Shown here: positions 45,687 to 57,462 of the stretch, in pieces
How the letters are laid out: each line of letters opens with the position of its first letter
How positions within the stretch are numbered: the stretch's first letter is position 1
Source: Gordionus sp. m RMFG-2023
Lineage: Eukaryota > Nematomorpha > Gordioida > Chordodea > Parachordodidae
Length of the DNA: 64,000 nucleotides
Direction of reading: 5' to 3'
NCBI RefSeq assembly: GCF_954871325.1
Contig: NC_088775.1
Location: forward strand, 15,167,561-15,231,560
Made by a program: the position numbers and the translations under genes
The notes under the pieces: model-generated
The model's database searches: none
What the model saw: the letters and a program-made list of their open reading frames with translations, nothing else
Told to the model about the DNA's origin: nothing

Positions 45687-46124
45687 CAAGGAATTGCGAG
45701 CAAGATTAGGTATAGAAATGATTGGTATGGTAATGCGACGAAATAGACTAAGATGGTTTGGGCATGTGGAACGTATGACAAGAGATGACTGGGTAAAGAG
45801 ATGCACAATGATGGAAGTAGGAGGATCAAGACTAGAGGAAGACCCAAGATGACGTGGACAAATGTGATAGAGGCGGAGATGAGAAGCATGAATCTTACAA
45901 GTATTGATGCTCAGGACCGTCAAAAATGGAAAAGAAAAATCAGAGGGAAAACTGGCCTAATCGCCATAAAACGGAGAAGAAGAAGAAGAAGTGTAGCGTA
46001 AAACACTGGTTTTTAGCTAAAATAAAATAAATTCCTAATTTTTTCTTAAATTACGTTTTAATACCCTTTATAAGGTAAGTATAAGCAATTAAATATTTAA
46101 TAAAAGAATTACTTTGTTATTTGT

Positions 46125-46284
46125 CTATTTTTGAGAAATATTCTTAGAAGTTACTATTTCAAAGCTTTCCTTTATATCGTTAAAATTAATTCTACCATGT
46201 CTTTTTCTAATGTGGTCTGTCCATTTATCGTCTCTTATATTATGCCATGTGCAATTATTAATTAAGCATCTGTATTTTTTTTAG
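46125..46284 (-). CDS. Possible C2H2 zinc-finger exon or fragment
   Basis: On the minus strand a 50-codon frame reads YRCLINNCTWHNIRDDKW then TDHIRKRHGR, giving C-x4-C-x12-H-x4-H with a hydrophobic residue three before the first His, and stops at 46125. A splice acceptor (aaaaaaatacag) lies just upstream at 46281-46270. The partner exons are not found. It may be a piece of a transposon-borne zinc finger rather than a host gene; 130 bp separate it from the LINE. Confidence 0.33.
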
Positions 46285-46979
46285 TTAATATTTTTTGACA
46301 TATTTTGAAATTGGAAAAATAATTTTATGACAAGAAATCTCGGATAACAACCTAATTTGCTAAACATTAACCAAAATTTAATAAAATGTAATAATAAGAC
46401 ACCCCTCCCCCTTCCCCACTTATTATTTAATTTAATATGTATAACGGAATTATGAGGTCGAGCCCGATATCAAAAACCAGAAATCACTTATGGATGGGTG
46501 TAGTAAAACAATAAAAGAATTAATAAAAAAAGTACAACCACTCAAATTTTTAGAAGCAGTTGCTACGGACCCACTCCCCATTGTATGAACCACTGGTTTA
46601 GGTGAGTCACTGCTTTGATAAAAAGAATATTTCGAATAATTATAACTTATGCCAACATTTTTTTAAAAGGGTCAAGAATTTTTATCTACATATTTCGCAC
46701 AAAAAAATATTAGTCGATATAAAGCCAATTTTTTTTTATAAATTTAGTTCATTTTTTAGAATAAAAGGATGGGGTTCGACAGTCCGATATCCATTACAAA
46801 TTACTATATTTTAAAAACAAAAATTGATGAAATTTTGAAAATATATTCTAAAATAAATTTAATAAAGCTACTGAAGATTTGTGGTCACAATTATTAACCA
46901 TTTTCAAGTAGTATTACTTGCTGCTTGAGATTTTATAGATCCCAACGAGAGAACTATGGGGTTCAAAATAAAGCACATA
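46285..46979. other. AT-rich intergenic DNA
   Basis: No gene recognised; one C-rich patch (cacccctcccccttcccc) near 46401-46418. Confidence 0.45.
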
Positions 46980-46987
46980 TTTTATAT

Positions 46988-47252
46988 GAGGGAGCAATTA
47001 TATTTTCGCCTTATAATTTTTAAAAAAAGAGGCTATACTCGGGTTGGGTGGTATGTTAATTTTTTTAAATATACACCGGGCTGGTCATGGAAATTTTTTT
47101 TAAAGATTACCCGGGCCGGTCTAATTTTCAAAACGGAATATTTGAAATCTCTATTATCTTTTCCGTACCGGACCGAAAAAATTTTATAAAAAAAATACGG
47201 GTCAAATTTTTTTTAAATCAGGGCTGTGCAAATTATACTTTTCAGGTCTCTA
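46988..47252. repeat. GGCCC-type hAT MITE (family C), 265 bp
   Basis: Right end complement TAGAGACCTGAAAAG; left end GAGGGAGCAATTA. Flanks TTTTATAT (46980-46987) and TTTTATGT (47253-47260) agree at 7 of 8 bases. The interior has 'acccgggccggt' and 'taccggaccg'. Confidence 0.6.
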
Positions 47253-47299
47253 TTTTATGTATGATTTATAATACATCTTCAGACAATTACCATTATACA

Positions 47300-47580
47300 T
47301 TTTAAGGTGACCAGACTAACGGGCTGGGATAAAAAATGGGCTGAGTGAGAAAATTCTTCAAAATATTTTCATGTGTCAGGCCGAAGTTTTGAAAGTATTT
47401 TTAAAGCTGATAATTGGGAAAACTTATGTCGCCTTCCTTCATAAAAAAAATATCACGGGCCAGACCTGATAACCTGTAAAATATTATATTTTAAGGACTT
47501 AGTAAAAATAAATATGGGCTGGTCCTAAAACCTCAAGAGAAAAATTTTCGTGGGCCAGGTTTTCGCTCTAATCATCTCTA
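47300..47580. repeat. GGCCC-type hAT MITE (family C), eroded
   Basis: Begins near gtgaccagactaacgggctg and ends ctcta with 'gggccagg' blocks inside (about 47455-47560). The left border is not fixed. Confidence 0.4.
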
Positions 47581-48815
47581 AATATAAATAGTATATATAT
47601 CATTTATTTTAAATATGTCAATTTCGCTCAAAAAATTTATAAAATTATCATTTTAGTCAGCAGAATATTAGCATGTCACCAAATTCCCATAACATTACCA
47701 TGCCCGGTAGCTTTTCCTAATTTATTCTAACAAAAAGCAGGAGAAATTACCCATAATTTATATTGAAAATAATGAGTTAAATAAAATTAATCTCGTTAAT
47801 ATTTTTTCAGAAGATTTTTAAAGTGTTATTAAAAGTTACTTTAAATAGGAACTTGTGATGACACAAATATAATATTTATTTTTCCTAAATATTCAGGATT
47901 AATGTATCTTTGACTTTTTATTAACAATAAACCATTTTCAAAGCTGGTATCTAAAAAGCGTTTTCTTTTTTCGACAAAAATATAGGCCTAGACTAAACAA
48001 ACTTTCTTTAGGAGAGCTTGATATAAATGAGATCTTTACATTTTTTCCAAAATTATTAGTGTGGTAAAGAGTGGATTTCAAATTTTCCTTATAGTTTCCC
48101 CAATTTTTATATTGTGTTTTTTCTTTTAAATAACAAATTTTTTAAAAATCACGTTCAACTTTTAAATTAATTACCCATTTTAAGGATATGTTTTTTATGA
48201 TATGACATATAGCCGCAATTTATATGTATAAATAATATTTATTCACAACCCTAACCCTAAATATTCTTCGTCGTAACTTTTTGTGATAAGAATGTCAGAA
48301 TTAAATGTTCACCTTAGCTTATAAGTTTAAAATTTTTATTTTTCTTTAGTATATTTTTTGGAATTAGAAAAGCTTTGATAATATATATTCTAATTGTCCT
48401 ATTTTTAATATTTGTATTCGTGCCAGTGGTTGAAGCAATTCTGACAAAGTATCACCTCATGGGAGATTTTTGTACAAATTTATGAAATTCCCACTTGTTA
48501 ACATTTTATTTTTTAAAAATGCAAACTACTGACTTATAGAATATTGCAGGTCTAATTGCGAAATTTTTTGGGTGATTCAAATTTATTGATGCAGAACATA
48601 GGCGGTTCAAAAATAATATTATTATAATGCGTATAAATTCGTTTATTGGTAGAGCTGATTCCATTTTTCTGAGCACCATGGAAATATGCCTCATCCGGTT
48701 AGAACTTGTAAAAGCGAATAATATTGTCTAATTAACAGCATGGCTGGCTTTTGAAATTATTTTTTTAAATGATAGGATTTGATGAGCTCCTCATGTCCAC
48801 TAAATTAAAAACTGG
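47581..48815. other. AT-rich intergenic DNA
   Basis: No gene recognised. 'aaccctaaccctaaat' near 48247 is two telomere-like units only. A short mixed patch at 48400-48720 shows no recognisable protein. Confidence 0.45.
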
Positions 48816-48860
48816 TTAACCCTGCACTTCTTTTTAGCGCTAACTGTGAATGAGGTGCAA
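48816..48860. repeat. Minimal family B MITE remnant
   Basis: TTAA-CCCTGCACTTC at the left and agcgctaactgtgaatgagg at the right: the two ends of family B with almost no interior. Confidence 0.5.
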
Positions 48861-50487
48861 TCCATGTACTATGGATTTTTTTAAAAGAAAAACTCGGGTT
48901 GACAACAAAAGGTCTGAATATTTTTTTAAAAAAAATTACTAATTATGTCCTTACTATAAAAATCATTCATTGTTAAGCCTGTGTAAAAAGAAAACCCAGG
49001 GTAGTACTGAGGTTTCTGATTTTTTTTCACTATGGTTACTTTCCGACCGAATGTGAGGAGACAAAATCAACGAAACCTTTTTTTCTTTTAGAAAATTTTT
49101 TTAACACAAATTGCATTCATTCGCATTACACTGACTTTTTAAATATTAATTTTTTTTCGGGAAATTAATATTTAAATAAAAATGATCATATGTTTTATAA
49201 AAGAAAAATAATATCGTGTTTCAATTTCAATTATAAATTTTTTTTCCATAAACTCAGCTCGATACAAACATTTATAATTTTTCAAAATAATAAGGGCAAC
49301 AAACCTTTAAGTAATGGCATCGCTACGCGAGGGGAGGGTAAAATCGTTATTTTTTAAAAAATTCTATAGGTATTTTTTACTATTTAGAAGGTCTAAAATA
49401 ATGTTCAAGAGTTAGCGAGCATCAACGCCATAGCCTCTCAAGAATTCACGATGTACTTTAGATATAAATTTTCCTTTGCAAATTATGAGGACATATAAAT
49501 TAGTTGTTCCAAATATACAATGATGCAAGTGAGGCTTCGAATTATCGACTAGGCCTACTAAATAGATCAACTTGTCTACTAAGTAGCTTAAGTCCACCAA
49601 ATTAATCGCTTTAGTCGAGTTTTCCTGACTATGACTCGACTAATTTTTAACACCAGTTGTTATCTTTATACATTTGCAGAAGAGTGCTCTAAAAAAACTT
49701 CAAATTGAGCTCATTTTCTAATTTGCTTAATGTAAGTCAAATGATATCTTTGCCCTTTAGAATCCATTCTAGCTTACTTTTTATTCGCTAATTTTTACTA
49801 CATATCAACGCTACGGGGAAAGCTATATTTTTTAAAATATCAGCTAATTAAAAATTAGAATGCTATCAAAATTTCGTCTTAAAGCTGCGGATGAAAAAGG
49901 CTAACTAGATCGGGGTTCTTTTCTATTTTTTTTTAAAAAAAAGAGTATATTTAACTCTTTTAAATACTGTTTTTAAATTTTTGAAAAAAATACCGCCTGT
50001 TAAAATAACCAAGTATAATGCGTATGTTTAGAAATAAATACAACACCAAAATATTTGGAAGCGAATATTATTAACCTTCTATTTTTATTTTAAATTTCCA
50101 TTAAAATCGATCCGCAACTACATGAAGTGTTTTATTATGATTATGATATAGTAAAAGTTTGGTTCGGGTTCAGAAATTTAGAAAACACGGGTTTCCAGCT
50201 TCGGGTTCTAAACCCTGGTCAATAGCACTTAATTTCAAGAGAAGATGATTTAACTCTGCCCTGGCCTCTAACAAAAAGAAATATTTTTATATAATTTTAT
50301 TTTATAATCAATTGCGAAAAAAATAAATAAAATAAAAGAACATTTATATATATAATTTAGTATTATTTAAGTAACGAGTTATTTTTTTCGGACGTAACAA
50401 GTTTCCTTTTAGAATAACGCTTACAAGCACATGTTTGTAAATTTAAAATGCGAAACTATATTTTATTTATTAATTTTGAACCCATTT
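48861..50487. other. AT-rich intergenic DNA
   Basis: No gene recognised. Near 49530-49640 a cluster of 'gact(a/t)' and 'actaa' words gives short repetitive frames only. The patch at 50160-50225 ('cgggttcagaaattt', 'cgggttctaaaccctgg') looks like an eroded hAT-type end. Confidence 0.4.
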
Positions 50488-50680
50488 TTTTAAAAAAAAT
50501 ACCCGGGTTAGGCCGTATATTTTAAAACCGAATATTTAAAATCACCATTATTAGATATATAAATTACGAAAATGTAGTATCTTTTCAAAAAAAAATCTGG
50601 ACAGAGCTGATAAACCTTTTTTTAAAAAAATACCGGGCTAAAAATTTTAAAAAAAAATCCAGGCTGGGCAAATGTATCTT
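50488..50680. repeat. GGCCC-type hAT MITE (family C), eroded
   Basis: Contains acccgggttaggccgtatat, 'accgggcta' and 'ccaggctgggcaaatg', like copies at 46988 and 57625. The right end is near atctttg. Borders are approximate. Confidence 0.4.
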
Positions 50681-50681
50681 T

Positions 50682-50876
50682 GATTAGCTAATTAAAAGTA
50701 ACATAAGTCAGCTGTCGTGCCTTTCCTGATTTACACTTCGACTAATTGTCTTTATTTATCACTATATGAATGCAATGTTATTTAATCGACGTGCAAACCA
50801 CAAAAGGACACTATAGCTGACTCCCATGTATGGACACTTTTAAATGCAGATGCATTAAGTGAAAGAATCGCCAATC
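50682..50876. repeat. MITE (family E), copy 3
   Basis: Left gattagctaattaaaagt, right complement of gattggcgattctttc, followed by TA (50877-50878). Shares 'agctgactcccatgtatgg' and 'acacttttaaatgca' with copy 1. Confidence 0.65.
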
Positions 50877-50878
50877 TA

Positions 50879-51412
50879 ATAGTATAAATAGTATATACAC
50901 ATTATTGTTTATGGTTTAGAGAATTGGAAATTTGTCAATTAATTTGATGAAACAAATCATTATTTTTGAAAATAATATCGGATTTTTTTTATATGCTCCA
51001 GCTTTGTCTGACGGAACACTTAACGAAGTTTTTCCTCGTCATATTAATTTTATTTAAATCATTTTATCCAAATGGCCACCAGTAGATCATGCCAAGGCCT
51101 CGACCAATTCATTTTATAATATATTTAGGTACGATCTTTACAATATTTATCCATTCCACAACATAAATAACTAAGGGCTTCTTTCCTTTATTCGTTAATC
51201 TTTTATACCGTTTCAGTTGATTCTATGCACTTTTTTTCGTTGCATTTAAAGTCAGCTGGGAAACATAATTCGTTAATTTATTTAGATGTCATTAGTTAAA
51301 TTTTACAAAAATTAATATCACATTAGCCAACAAAATTCTTCGCTATACTGTTAATTAGCGATACCCAGATTTTCTAGTACTAGTTCTAATCGGACCAATA
51401 GTTGTTGCCATG
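50879..51412. other. AT-rich intergenic DNA
   Basis: No gene or repeat recognised. Confidence 0.45.
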
Positions 51413-51614
51413 TAGGCCTATTCAAAAACGAATTCGAATCGAATAGTGCATTATTCATATTCGATTCGTTAACGAATCGATTTACTATTTGAATTCGTAC
51501 GAATAATAAAATCTACTATTTGTATTCGATTCGAATTATTCGAATATTTCGAATTAATTTTTTTTAATAAAATAAATAAAAGGAGTATTATGATTTATAA
51601 ATAATTTTAATAAA

Positions 51615-51893
51615 TTATAAATTAATTTTTTTTGAAGAATTTGGTGTAGACTTTAAAAAAATGTCAATTTTATTATTTTTTTTAATAAGGTGTGAATGAA
51701 ACCTATTATAATGATTAATAAGAGATGTTGTTTTACTCTTGCAATGATTGCAAGCAGCCTTTTCACTATCTTTAAGGATTTGATATTGATCCCATATGAT
51801 TGCTCTCTTTTGTGAGGAAATTTTCTCATCTTCAACATCAAGCATAATTTCATCAGAAGCAATCTCCTCTAACATAATTAGACTAGCTAACAA
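51615..51893 (-). CDS. BED-type zinc finger, N-terminal part of a hAT transposase
   Basis: 92 codons on the minus strand from an ATG. After an acidic start (EEIASDEIMLDVEDEKI) comes the finger: RAIIWDQYQI, then AACNHCKSK, then LINHYNRFHSHL. That is the BED pattern of an aromatic W, C-x2-C and H-x4-5-H. In hAT transposases this binds the terminal DNA. The frame then stops; the rest of the transposase is absent, so it is a partial gene. Confidence 0.75.
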   Translation of the reverse strand: MLASLIMLEEIASDEIMLDVEDEKISSQKRAIIWDQYQILKDSEKAACNHCKSKTTSLINHYNRFHSHLIKKNNKIDIFLKSTPNSSKKINL

Positions 51894-52144
51894 TAATTAT
51901 TGTAGAAATGTAATATATTTTTATGTACCTCTGGTTTGTGTAATTTTTAATAAAATTTATTATGAGATTCAAAAAATAAACTTTTCATGAGATTCAAAAA
52001 ATGTGCAAATAAAAATTTAAATTTTCACTTCAGAAATTTTTAAATATGTGCTAGAATTTTTATAAACACAAACACATCACCTGTCCGATTGGCAGGTCAA
52101 CAAATAGAAATGACAAATGTTAGATTCTGTCCAAATACATCTGT

Positions 52145-52468
52145 GCCTACCGCCCAAACAGGAATATTAATGAACCTATATTGGCATTAAAGATACTAAT
52201 ACAGAAGTGTGACAAATATAAATTACCATTCTATTTTATCTTCGTCGATTTTAAGCGAGCGTTTGACAGTGTTATTCATGATTCTTTGTGGGCAATCCTA
52301 GAAGGATGTGGCATTGACGGAAACATCATTAGGATTCTAAAGACACATTACGGTAATTTCTTCGCCTCGCTTAAAATTAGTAATAAAGTTTCTCCCCCCT
52401 TTAGAACTAAAAAAGGAGTAAAACAAGCCCCGCTGTTGTTTAACATAGTTATGAATAAAATAAATTGA
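52145..52468 (+). pseudogene. LINE reverse transcriptase, first part
   Basis: AYRPNRNINEPILALKIL, then FIFVDFKRAFDSVIH with the first catalytic Asp, then SPPFRTKKGVKQAPLLFN, the R(K)GVRQG-like motif. The frame ends at 52466-52468 and the RT continues in another frame, so this copy is broken. Confidence 0.8.
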
Positions 52469-52520
52469 TTCGCTGGGAGCTGCAAATCTTCTAGAACTTG
52501 GACTCAATGAGCCTTGGTAT

Positions 52521-53330
52521 TTGGAAAATAGGGTGATTTGCTATGCAGATGACTTAGTTATGATTGCCAAGAGCTTGGAGGAGGCCCACAATCTAGTCTT
52601 GATACTAAATTCTTTCAGCTTAAAGGTTGGATTGGATATAAACTTCGATAAGACGGTGATTATGCCTTCATCTCATGCGCCCCCATTGGTTGATTGGATG
52701 GTTGGGGGAAAGTTGGTCAAGGTGGTGTCCTCCTATAAATATCTTGGGGTAAACATGGACTTTAGGGGTAGCTGTCACGAAGAACTAAAAATTAGAATTC
52801 ATAATGCAAGGGTTGCTTTCTACAAATATTTCAAACTGTGGAAATCCAGGGAGATATCGGTTCACACTAGGTTACGTATTTTCAATTCCACAATCATCCC
52901 AATTCTCCTTTACGGCGGTGATATATGGGAGATTACGAAAACAGAGATCAGGAGGTTACAGGTGTTCGTCAACAAATGTCTTAGGATAATAAACGGCATT
53001 TTTTACCCTAACATTATCTCTAATGTTAACCTTTGGCGGAGGTCACGTCACACTCTAGTGCAAGTGGCTTGGAAAAAGAAACGTCTGACCTTTTTTGCTC
53101 ACATTCTGAGGAATCACACAAATAGTAGCCTGGTCCTGGAGGCGATCAATTGGTTATACTCATTCAACGGCAAAGTCTATGGGAATAATAAAACTTTATG
53201 GTTTTATAGGGCAGTGAAGGATATCTTGGATTTAAACCTCAACACGAATCAGTTTTTAAGGTTGAATAAGGATAAGAAATCAATAAATAAATTGTTGAAT
53301 ATCAAATCAAATTATTTGAACCTCTCATAA
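52521..53330 (+). pseudogene. LINE reverse transcriptase second part and C-terminus
   Basis: Opens with ENRVICYADDLVMIAKS, the catalytic YADD box. KTVIMPSS follows, then SYKYLGVNMDFRG (thumb), LRIFNSTIIPILLYGGD, and a C-terminal block LQVFVNKCLRIINGIFYPN and KKKRLTFFAHILRN. The last two are typical of the CR1/RTE/I-like LINE spectrum; I cannot assign the clade. 269 codons without a stop suggest relatively recent loss of function. Confidence 0.85.
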
Positions 53331-53864
53331 ACTGCTCCCTGACACAGGTTATTTTTATTTTATCTTCTTTATTTTACTTTTGCTCCCTTTTCCTTTCATC
53401 TATTATTTGCTATCATTTTTCTCATCTTAAAGTTAGGTCCCCCTTTGCCTTTAAAATCTATTATGTATATAAGCATCTTATGAGTGTGGGCTGTGCTTAT
53501 TTTGTCCTTTCCACATCAGCCCATAGACGTTTAAGTAATAGTCCTTGGACTATTACGCGTACAAGTACGTGCGGCTTGCCCACAAACGTGTGAAGGGCTC
53601 CTCATTTTTATCCCCTTTTAATTTGTCCAGTTAGATGGATATTGAGGAAAACCTAACGTAGCTCTGTTGTATCCACAACTAGAGGGCGTAAACGTTCTAT
53701 ATCACGTATTAAACAATTTATTAAATATTACGAATAATTCGTTTTATCTGAATACGAATAATTATTTATTCGTATTCAGATAAAACAAATAATTTATTAT
53801 TCGTATTCGTAATTATTCGATTAGATTCGAATTATTCGAATCGAATTATTTTTGAATAGGCCTA

Positions 53865-55029
53865 TCTGCATTACATTATTTTTAGCCCAAGCATATTTTT
53901 TTAAATAATTCGTCAACATGCTAATTATTTATTTACTTATTTTCGTTTCCTTATTTTCCTGTTTTTCGTTGCGTAATGTTTAGTAAAAAAAAATATTTAC
54001 AAAAAAATATATAAATAAATAAAAAAATTAGAAATATTTTTATAAAATGTGCTCCATCATGCAGGTCAAAATATCTTTTTCTCTTTGTAATAAATTTATA
54101 TTTTTTGTTCGAAAATAAAAAATATGAAATATAATAAATAGCACCCCCTCCCTCTACCCTCCCGCACTGATAATTTTATTTATTTTTACATAAATAATAA
54201 TTATTTTTTTTAAATATAAAAATGTAGAGAAAAAGTGCATGATTTTATAAAAAAATTTGCCATCATTCTTTCTTCCGGGATTATACTTTAAATTTAATGA
54301 ATCGTTGAAAATAAAAATAAAATTTATAAATAAATCAATAAAAAAAAAAATTTTTTTTTAACGTAAATTTATTATCCTAAATATATATTTACTACATATT
54401 ATTTTTATATTTAAAGACTTGTATAATTTGAGCTTGTAAATCAATATGAGCAAATTTATTATCTGAAGAAATTCTTTAAAAAATTATTCATTCTCCAGCG
54501 ATCAAATCAGACAGGTTTTAATGAATTAATTTTTGAGAAAAGATAAGCTAAAACTGTAACCTTTTTTTAAAGATATAATTAGGATTATTTTTGATAAATT
54601 TTTTCTAATTTTGTATTCATAACTAATTTTAATCTTAAAAAATATAAATAAATCCAAAAAAATTTTTTTAGATGGAGGATAACTTTAAAATTAATAAATT
54701 TGCCATTCATAAAATACAATTGAAAATGAAAAATATCGTTTGGGAATAAAATATTAATTTTTTTTAAAGTTAATAAATTGTTATTGACCCCTAAAAATAG
54801 AATATTTATAAATCAACATATTTATTATAAATTTATATTATGAATTTGTAATAAAATAACAGGATATATTTTTTTAAAAAAATAAATATATGTTGAAGAG
54901 AATTCATTCCATGGTTCAAAGATTTTATTCTTCCTTTCAAAATATAACAGACAATGTCAACAGGTAAACAATATTAGTTAATTTTAAATTTTATCAATAG
55001 TGCCATCTCATTATCATTTATTTTCCAAT
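53865..55029. other. AT-rich intergenic DNA
   Basis: Almost pure A/T low-complexity sequence with no gene or named repeat. Confidence 0.55.
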
Positions 55030-55251
55030 TAGTGTTGTTAAACGGCTCGATTTGAGCCGATTTTTAACGCGAACTCAATATTTTAGCCAGAAAATGGCCT
55101 AAGCCTTGAGATTTCATTAATAAATATTTCAACTTTTGTGTCATCTGAACAAAATTTTCATGCTTGCGTTATCAGTGAGAATAGCAATTTCTGGATAATA
55201 TTGAAGTAGCCTTTTTAAAATCGGCTCTACCCAAGCCTTTTAACAACACTA
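55030..55251. repeat. Foldback MITE (family A), copy 4
   Basis: Ends (t)agtgttgttaaacggctcg and complement of (c)tagtgttgttaaaaggctt. 'ttttcca' occurs just outside both ends (55021-55027 and 55254-55260). Confidence 0.75.
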
Positions 55252-56124
55252 GTTTTTCCATATTTCTTTATAAATTATAAACGACTCAAAGGTTAAAGGC
55301 AAAATTATATACAATACATAAAGGTATTCTAAGCATACCTGAATATATCAGTAAAATAAGATTTTAAAGTTTTAAAAAACTCAAAAAATGATCTAAAGTT
55401 AAAATAACACAAACACATGGCCGCTAATAAACATTTTTGGGGAAGAGGTGGGGATGGAAATTTTTATTAACTTAGTGATATTTAGGAGAACATGCAAATT
55501 TCCAAAGAACGTTAGGGGATTTCCAGTTACCCCCTCCCCGGTTACTCCTCTGTTAGAATATAAAAATTAAATTATTAGCCTATTTTTATAATAGATATTT
55601 ACAGTGTTAACATGCAAAATAAGAAATAATTATTAATTAGATATTTTTTATATGATTACATTATTATCATTTGTCATCTTGTTTAACAGTAATAGTGGGT
55701 GGTAGTCAACAAAATAACTTTTTAAAATTGAGTAAAATTTTTTACAAAAAAAATATTTAAAATTACTGTTATCAACCTTTAGGGTAGTCTTTTAGGAATG
55801 CTATATATTTTATGACACTCTAATTATAAATACACTGATTTTTTTTATTTGAAAAAAATTCACCAAAATAATCCTTTTTTTTTAAAAAAAACACCTTCAC
55901 ATAATTTATTATTTTAACAAATAGTACCTTTAATAAGGAGAGTTTTGTCTAGAATGAATACACTTTAACAAAAATAAAAATAATGAGATTTTCGGACGAC
56001 TATTTTTAAAATAAATTAAACTCTATATGTAAGTTGATTATTTAATGTGTTTTTTATACATCAAAATTTTGAAGTTCTAGCAATGCGAGGCTGATCCTTA
56101 ACTAAGCTCATATTAACATTTAGT
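55252..56124. other. AT-rich intergenic DNA
   Basis: No gene recognised. One patch near 55435-55550 contains 'gaagaggtggggatgg' and 'ccccctccccgg' runs of the kind seen in hAT element ends. Confidence 0.45.
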
Positions 56125-56128
56125 TTAA

Positions 56129-56212
56129 CCCTGCTGTCACAGTTAGCAGGAATTCGCCGCGAAATATACAAAATAACACAAACGTAAATTCGCGCTAACT
56201 GTGAATGTAGGG
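56129..56212. repeat. Palindromic MITE (family B), copy 3
   Basis: TTAA-CCCTGCTGTCACAGTTAGCA at the left and complement CCCTACATTCACAGTTAGCG at the right, with gcgaa/ttcgc inside. TTAA at the left border fits piggyBac-type target sites; the right border reads TAAA. Confidence 0.65.
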
Positions 56213-56217
56213 TAAAG

Positions 56218-57038
56218 GAGGGATCCGAATCGAATCTGAACCGAGCAATTAAACCGGTATTTTATATCTAAACCTACCCTGAACCATCTAAAAATTTCTT
56301 CAGCCCAACCTGAACTAAACCCTAAAATGGTTATGAACCATTTTAAACTTTTTTTTATATTCCAACTGTTTTAAAAATATACCAAACAATCTTGACTGGC
56401 CGGTCAGGATGAGTGCGCCATTTTTTATTATAGTTAATATTGTTTTGTTATTAGGTAATATATATATAAGGATAAGATAAGAAATACATATATACTGGGA
56501 AGTTTAAATTAAAACAAAGATCATGTTGAGCAGACTTATGGACATAAAATGAGAAGGTCCTAAAAACTTTATAGGAAATAAGGTTAAGAGTTTAAAAGTG
56601 ATGGTTAAACGAAAGAGAGAAAGGCCAGAACTCCAATGCACCCACAAAGTTAAAGCCAAATCACTAAATATAAATTGAATAAATGTATTGTGTGAATAAA
56701 ATAAAATGGAAATTGTATGTGCAATACAATAATAAAAAAATTGATCCATATCGACTAGATATATCACGACGACACTTATCAGTCACTCATTTGATAACTC
56801 GACACTTAATCACAAGATTTTAATGACTCATTTATCTTTTTTAAAAAAAAAAAAAATATATAAAAGGTATAATTATTTTAAATAAGAAATATTGTCGCGC
56901 GATAAAGTGTCTCCAAACCGCTATATTTAGAATTCAGTTTTTAGAAGTTCAAATCGAGCCTATAATTTTTACGAATCAAACCCTTAACCCGTTATTTTTT
57001 TAATCTAAACCTAAACAATATTTACGGTTCGATCCCTG
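56218..57038. mobile_element. hAT-like non-autonomous element (about 820 bp)
   Basis: Left gagggatccgaatcgaatct, right complement CAGGGATCGAACCG. The subterminal regions are rich in gaacc/ggttc words in both orientations. The flanking 8 bp GGGTAAAG and GTTTAAAG agree at 6 of 8 positions. It sits directly beside the family B MITE. Open frames inside have no recognisable domain. Confidence 0.5.
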
Positions 57039-57144
57039 GTTTAAAGTCATAAATTTTTAATATATATCTAAATCTTTCCAACGTCAATTAGCTTTTATAT
57101 CTCCTCTATGGCTACCTGTTTCTTTCTACAACAAACGGTTTACC

Positions 57145-57227
57145 CTTCATTCGTAGTTAGCGCGAATTTTACAAAATATGCTGTAATTTTATATACTGCC
57201 GCGAATTCGCGCTAACTGAATGCAGGG
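57145..57227. repeat. Palindromic MITE (family B), copy 4
   Basis: cccttcattcgtagttagcg at the left, cgcgaattcgcgctaactga then atgcaggg at the right, bordered by TTTA and TTAT. 83 bp, one of the best-preserved copies. Confidence 0.65.
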
Positions 57228-57462
57228 TTATAAATAGATCAATTTGTGTTTGATATTTGTAGTATATGTAATTAGATATAATTTATTTAATTTTGGGGGT
57301 AATTTAAGTATATTATTTGTAGATTTAGTATTTAAAACTCATAAAATACAATGAATTAATGCATATTTATAAATTTTCAAATAGTATTAAAGCTTGAAAT
57401 TAAAAAAAAAATATTTCAAAATTTTAATGCCCGATGTGGCATATTATAGCTTTACGAAAAAT

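Larger units (their letters stand above)
44285..45987 (+). mobile_element. 5'-truncated RTE-like LINE
   Basis: Starts inside the region just before the reverse-transcriptase domain and ends in a (GAA)n tail (about 45973-45990), typical of RTE-type 3' ends. The 7-bp sequence AAGTGTA flanks both ends (44278-44284 and 45988-45994), though its first bases merge with the GAA tail. No endonuclease domain is present because of the 5' truncation. The high similarity of its domains to the family pattern suggests a fairly recent copy. Confidence 0.8.
52085..53700 (+). mobile_element. LINE (non-LTR, distinct from the 44-kb one), 5'-truncated
   Basis: Begins shortly before the RT motif AYRPNRNINEPILALKI (from about 52145). 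It runs through FVDFKRAFD, a shifted YADD region and a C-terminal NKCLRIINGIFYPN to a stop at 53328-53330, then about 370 bp of unique 3' UTR. Limits are approximate; 'atcac' occurs near both edges but is too short to be a proven duplication. It lies inside the hAT-like element at 51413-53864. Confidence 0.7.
51413..53864 (-). mobile_element. hAT-like transposon split by a LINE
   Basis: Terminal inverted repeats TAGGCCTATTCAAAAA at both ends (left 51413, right ending 53864), followed inward by palindromic 'attcgaatcgaat' blocks for over 100 bp. The minus strand near the left end encodes a BED zinc-finger exon (51615-51893). The middle is occupied by a LINE (about 52085-53700). No transposase core or C-terminal domain remains between the ends, so the host element was already small or has been gutted. 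No convincing 8-bp target duplication was found (ttgccatg / tctgcatt). Confidence 0.75.

Noticed and set aside
48246-48262. aaccctaaccctaaat, telomere-like
   Set aside because: Only two units; not a telomere or interstitial telomeric array.
56504-56767. 87-codon minus-strand frame inside the hAT-like element
   Set aside because: Hydrophobic, no family resemblance, no transposase motif; probably chance.
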